Of a stretch of DNA of 64,000 nucleotides, positions 60,786-64,000 are shown piece by piece. How positions within the stretch are numbered: position 1 is the stretch's first letter; every line of letters starts with the position of its first letter. The position numbers and the translations under genes are program-made. Below the pieces are notes generated by a model that ran no database searches, was not told where the DNA came from, and worked only from the letters and a program-made list of their open reading frames with translations. This stretch comes from CBDCXF01 sp965223755 (GTDB taxonomy: Bacteria > Acidobacteriota > Thermoanaerobaculia > Multivoradales > JAHEKO01), in NCBI GenBank assembly GCA_965223755.1, contig CBDCXF010000001.1:1178001-1242000 (forward strand), written 5' to 3'.

Positions 60786-61169
60786 ATGTCCTACCCTGAA
60801 CCCATTGGCAAGAAACTCGACACTTGGCGAGTCAAAGACAAACAGCGAACCACTGGCTCGCCCAAGTACGTCAGGTTCGACTACACGGCCATGGAAGCCT
60901 TGGGCATGGAGCCGAACGACTTTTTACTTGCACTCACCATTGAGCAGTTAGCGCACCGCACCGGCTGGTGCTTTGCCTCGCAGAGCTATCTGGCGCGTAC
61001 GACTCACGTATCCACGCGTACCCTGCAACGCCAACTCGCGAGATTGCGCAAGGCAGGACTCATCGAGGGAAGCTCACGACTGCGACCCACGAAGCGGTTT
61101 CTTGATGCTGTGTGGGAGCACCGAAAAGGCGACAGAACATCGGATCACCGACGACAATCTGTCGCCTGA
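60786..61169 (+). CDS. Helix-turn-helix protein (replication/plasmid-type HTH)
   Basis: 127 residues from ATG 60786 (MSYPEPIGKKLDTWRVKDKQ). The winged-helix segment ~70-105, WCFASQSYLARTTHVSTRTL followed by QRQLARLRKAGLIEG, resembles the HTH_36 type common in plasmid or phage replication and regulatory proteins. The C-terminus is basic and rich in Arg/His. Divergent from the serine recombinase unit. The target is unknown; it may regulate element genes. Confidence 0.75.
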   Translation: MSYPEPIGKKLDTWRVKDKQRTTGSPKYVRFDYTAMEALGMEPNDFLLALTIEQLAHRTGWCFASQSYLARTTHVSTRTLQRQLARLRKAGLIEGSSRLRPTKRFLDAVWEHRKGDRTSDHRRQSVA

Positions 61170-61407
61170 ATCACGACAAGTTGGCGGGCATATATGAAAG
61201 AGGATACAAAAGAAAAATATGAATATCGGGGTTGAGAGAGTGAGGGCGTGGCCGCGTTGGCCAAGATAGCAAGATTGTAGTAGAGGGGATGGTGGGCGCC
61301 ACCCTCTGCTGAGGGTGACCCTTTTCGAAAAAGCCGAGACTGTTTGCAAGGAAACGCCCCGAGGGCGAGTAGCACCTCGGGGCGAAACGCTCGACGGTAG
61401 CGCTGAC

Positions 61408-62643
61408 CTAGTACGAGATGTTGACCGCTACATCATCCCACCGACAAACGGTGACTAGACCGTTGTTGTTCGTTGACCCTTCGAGGTACACCACGAAAGA
61501 TTGGCCGATGTACTGGCTGACATCCCATCCACGTCGCGTGTAGACAGCAAAGGCCCCTTGGTCGAGATTGGAATACGACCCAAGTGTTTCGTAAATATCC
61601 GTCAAGTCTGCCGGGTTGCGAATGGTAATGCTGCAGGTATCAACCGGTGAGGAGCTTGTCTCATCACTCCCGATCTGCAGCCAAACACCTAGTAGCGCTG
61701 CGGTCGCCTCTGGCGGAATCGTTACCGCCTGAAAAATCGAGCCTGTAGCATCGTTGAGCCGGGTCCCATCAACCCACCAAGCAGGCGTTGCCGCATAGCA
61801 GGTGTTTGCTGGCGGCCGTTGACCGGTGTCGGGGTCAGTACAGTTTGGTCGAAAATCATGGAAGAAGTCGAGATTGCATCCAATCCACGAGTCCGCGGTA
61901 CCGGACCAACCAATTAGGCCCTTGGCAAACGAACCATTTTCGACTAGGTCGGGGACGCATTCGTTACTTGGAGCGCCCCAGAAATCGTATGGGTCGAGCC
62001 AGCTCGCAATGCCGCCTTCAATCCGCTGAATGTCAAAGTGAAGATGCGCGCCAGTCGAGTTCCCACTGTTACCGCTCACTGCGATTCGATCGCCTCGCTC
62101 AACTAGGTGTCCCATGAGAAGTTCCGCGCCGTTTCGATGGATTGAACCTTGCGCCAAATGACCAACCGTCCATTCGAGGCCAGTATCGCTCCTAACGGTT
62201 ACATGATTCCCATATCCGCCCCCACATCTCTTGTCGCCAGAATCCGGGCATGAATTGTTAATGGCGACCACCTCGCCAGAAGTTGCGGCTATCACGGTAG
62301 CCCCCGAGACCTTGATATCCACTCCAGGATGACCGTCATAGCACAAGTATCCGGTCCCGTTGGCACCACGATATGTGCCGGCAAGCGAAAAAGGAGTTCC
62401 AGTCGCATCTTGCCGATAGCAGTCACCAGCCCAAACCCCAAATTCCGACGAACCAGTCTCAGCCGTCCAGGCACGAACTTGCCCCGACTTGTTGTAGGGC
62501 ACGATCATTGTTCGATCAAAAGTCGAGTTGACTAAACGCTCACCGGCGTCACGATCTTCGATCGGATAGGTCAAGGTTTCTTGGGCGATAAGGGAACTGC
62601 AAGTTATCGCCATGGTCAGAAAAGTAAGCCATTTTGTGCGCAT
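61408..62643 (-). CDS. Secreted M23 metallopeptidase with C-terminal carbohydrate-binding-like domain
   Basis: 411 residues. Signal peptide ~1-20 (MRTKWLTFLTMAITCSSLIA). The M23 domain (~95-215) has zinc ligands in HPGVDIKVSG and HLHFDIQ, with GYGNHVTVRSDTGLEWTVGH between. The C-terminal ~180 residues start VENGSFAKGLIGWSG and continue as a jelly-roll like CBM4/9 modules (VPDLVENGSF... TIPPEATAALLGVWLQIGSD), with many aromatic residues and Cys. Likely digests a cell-wall or polymer-bound substrate outside the cell. Second gene of an operon, 12 bp after the exported-protein gene. Confidence 0.88.
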   Translation of the reverse strand: MRTKWLTFLTMAITCSSLIAQETLTYPIEDRDAGERLVNSTFDRTMIVPYNKSGQVRAWTAETGSSEFGVWAGDCYRQDATGTPFSLAGTYRGANGTGYLCYDGHPGVDIKVSGATVIAATSGEVVAINNSCPDSGDKRCGGGYGNHVTVRSDTGLEWTVGHLAQGSIHRNGAELLMGHLVERGDRIAVSGNSGNSTGAHLHFDIQRIEGGIASWLDPYDFWGAPSNECVPDLVENGSFAKGLIGWSGTADSWIGCNLDFFHDFRPNCTDPDTGQRPPANTCYAATPAWWVDGTRLNDATGSIFQAVTIPPEATAALLGVWLQIGSDETSSSPVDTCSITIRNPADLTDIYETLGSYSNLDQGAFAVYTRRGWDVSQYIGQSFVVYLEGSTNNNGLVTVCRWDDVAVNISY

Positions 62644-62655
62644 CGGTTCTTCTCC

Positions 62656-63495
62656 TTACTTCGATTGGACGGTGGATAGCATCTGCTCAAACACCTCGGG
62701 AACTCCGTGGTGCGGCTTGTACGAAACGAGCAGACGAATTGCCTCGGCTTCGGCGGCTAGGTAGTAACGCTCCATGCGAACACCGATAACGTCGCTAACG
62801 ACACGATGAGCCTCTAGTCCTGCCCTGATGGTGTGTAACCCCGCGGTTCTATTCGCCTCCTCGGGCGTAGTGAACTCTCTATCCTGTAGCTGCAACTCAT
62901 AGAACATGTCTGAAGTCAGCCAGTCTGGATTGTTGTACTCGAAGAGAACAAGAACAAAGCCACCACTCGGATATCTCAGCCCGTGCCCTTCGATGAATAG
63001 TTCATGAGTGCTCGAAGCGGTCGTCTTGATCAACAACGGTGGATACTTCAACTCGAAGTTGTCGGTTTCGAGAACACTCCAACTACCAATAAGATTCATT
63101 TCCACCGGCAATGGCTTAGAGATCGTCTTCCTGGCGCGGGTCGCCTGCCGAACATGAACCGTGCCGCCCAACGAGGCGTGGATTTCGTCGAGGGGCACAA
63201 ATACCTCTAAGACAACCGTGAGGGAGTCACCCTTTTTGACGTTGAAGACTTCGGTCGGACTGATAATCGTGATGTAGGGCTCCAAGCTGGGCGTGAGCCA
63301 GATTTCGACTTCGCCCAGATTGGCGTCAGCCGTGAAGGTGATCTCTACCTCCATCGCCTCACCAAGGACAGGCTCCAACGCCAAATGATCCGGTTGCCAG
63401 GTTACTTTTGGCTTCGCCGTCAACGGTGCCGTCGCAGCCACCAAGGCGACCGCCGCAACAACAACTGCAAAAACAAGTTTTTTCTTTTCAGTCAT
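62656..63495 (-). CDS. Exported protein of unknown function, partner of the second M23 gene
   Basis: 279 residues from ATG 63495; GGAGGG lies 7 nt upstream within a longer open frame starting at 63510. Signal peptide ~5-28 (LVFAVVVAAVALVAATAPLT). A beta-sandwich-like N-terminal half (EPVLGEAMEVEITFTADANL; DSLTVVLEVFVPLDEIHASL) suggests an Ig-like or adhesion-type fold. The C-terminal third is helical. No catalytic motif recognised. It leads the operon containing the M23/CBM gene, mirroring the exported-protein/M23 pair at 56635-58538. Confidence 0.7.
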   Translation of the reverse strand: MTEKKKLVFAVVVAAVALVAATAPLTAKPKVTWQPDHLALEPVLGEAMEVEITFTADANLGEVEIWLTPSLEPYITIISPTEVFNVKKGDSLTVVLEVFVPLDEIHASLGGTVHVRQATRARKTISKPLPVEMNLIGSWSVLETDNFELKYPPLLIKTTASSTHELFIEGHGLRYPSGGFVLVLFEYNNPDWLTSDMFYELQLQDREFTTPEEANRTAGLHTIRAGLEAHRVVSDVIGVRMERYYLAAEAEAIRLLVSYKPHHGVPEVFEQMLSTVQSK

Positions 63496-63818
63496 TTGCA
63501 TTCCCTCCATGGTACGGGTTTCGGTTTGGGTTGCAAGCCATGATTTGTGCCCTCGCCGGATGGATTGCCGTTCTTGCCGCTCCGCGATTCAACCAATTTG
63601 ATCCTGTCCGGCCTCGACATGCCACGATGAGACCACTAAGAAACCGACACAGGAATAGATTCCTTCGGAGTATCTCTATGGCGGTTTAGTTTGGCGCTAT
63701 CGTGCGACGCTGGTAGGCAACTCTGATCTAAGTGTCCAACATCCGTTGCTATCAAACAGCGCTATCAAACGACGCTGTTTATTGACTCCCCTTCTTGTGT
63801 CGCAGTATCCTGAAAAGT
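63496..63818. promoter_or_regulatory. Divergent regulatory region with dyad and promoter for the HTH gene
   Basis: About 320 bp. It holds tandem GCTATCAAAC units (63748-63757 and 63761-63770) and the inverted repeat AAACAGCG (63754-63761) / CGCTGTTT (63773-63780). Immediately after comes a candidate promoter, TTGACT (63782-63787) and TATCCT (63806-63811), 18 bp apart, driving the partial HTH gene. The dyad touches the -35 box, as an autoregulatory operator would. A segment at 63598-63634 resembles the integrase upstream region. Confidence 0.5.
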
Positions 63819-64000
63819 ATGCGCCTAGTTGTGCACCTTCGGGAGATCATCAGGAAAGCTGAATGGTCGAAAGCTGAGGCAATTCAGAGGACTGGCATCA
63901 ACAAGGACACCATCGACAAGCTCCAAAACAACAGACCCGACTGGAGCCTTAAGAAACGCCAAGTTCATAAGCTCATGGTTCTTGCTGAAGAGTTTGGTCT
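63819..64000 (+). CDS. XRE-like helix-turn-helix regulator, N-terminal part (partial)
   Basis: The window ends after 60 codons with no stop. It reads MRLVVHLREIIRKAEWSKAE followed by AIQRTGINKDTIDKLQNNRP, a Cro/CI-type HTH with the recognition helix around TGINKDTIDKLQ. It is found only by reading the end of the sequence. It follows an operator-like dyad and a promoter, so it is a likely repressor of the island, in divergent orientation to the exported-protein/M23 operon. Confidence 0.7.
   Translation, partial: MRLVVHLREIIRKAEWSKAEAIQRTGINKDTIDKLQNNRPDWSLKKRQVHKLMVLAEEFG

Noticed and set aside
63408..63689. 93-codon plus-strand frame at the 5' end of the exported-protein gene
   Set aside because: It begins antisense inside the signal-peptide region of the minus-strand gene and has no ribosome site; only its last part lies in the regulatory region.

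Overview
The window is about 60% GC and comes from a bacterial chromosome. It carries one of the longest contiguous translation and transcription gene blocks found in bacteria. Running on the minus strand from about 51.8 kb down to 19.3 kb are: tRNA-Thr(GGT), tuf, tRNA-Trp, secE, nusG, rplKAJL, rpoBC, rpsL, rpsG, fusA, a second tuf, then the S10, spc and alpha clusters down to rplQ, which ends at a terminator. A double zinc-ribbon insertion near the RpoB N-terminus, an EF-G2-type paralogue, a ~690-residue GreA-type protein and a RodZ/ECF-sigma/PilT neighbourhood suggest a Gram-negative lineage such as Acidobacteriota or a deltaproteobacterial-type phylum. This placement is an inference from gene content; I could not run a phylogeny.

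Left part (1-19.2 kb): the 5' end of an OPT-family transporter, tRNA-Pro(CGG) with a clear promoter, and two tandem small paralogous genes of unknown function. These are followed by an acyl-CoA synthetase and a FadJ-type beta-oxidation fusion. A minus-strand group encodes a RodZ-like protein, an unknown protein and a J-domain/TPR protein. The long Gre-type factor is on the plus strand and converges with a tight minus-strand unit lexA-pilT-amidase-ECF sigma-anti-sigma. Next come an EF-G-like GTPase with degenerate G motifs and a divergent HxlR regulator/SnoaL-like lipoprotein pair.

Middle part (19.2-51.8 kb): the super-operon. rpsN (S14) and rpsD (S4) are absent from their usual slots. A heptanucleotide minisatellite sits between rplX and rplE. 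The two tuf genes encode identical proteins and are nearly identical in DNA. A strong promoter and several hairpins precede rpsL, so the block probably has internal transcription starts.

Right part (51.8-64 kb): the conserved cluster tRNA-Thr(TGT)-tRNA-Tyr-tRNA-Gly-tRNA-Thr(GGT)-tuf (as E. coli thrU-tyrU-glyT-thrT-tufB) has been broken up. A GH18 chitinase-like gene lies between tRNA-Thr(GGT) and tRNA-Gly. A gene for a hendecad-repeat, LEA-like protein lies between tRNA-Gly and tRNA-Tyr. Only the 3' half of tRNA-Thr(TGT) remains, next to a tyrosine integrase, so a genomic island begins at about 55.2 kb and runs past the window end. The island holds two operons that each pair an exported protein with an M23 metallopeptidase, plus a large serine recombinase coupled to a small acidic protein and two HTH proteins.

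The most unusual signal is that both tRNA-Tyr and tRNA-Gly are followed by degenerate tandem repeats. Each unit begins with a copy of that tRNA's own 3' end and carries a shared body with a hairpin and a CGACGACCG box. This resembles the 3.14-copy repeat downstream of E. coli tyrT, but here it occurs at two neighbouring tRNA genes. No CRISPR array, rRNA or replication origin was seen.
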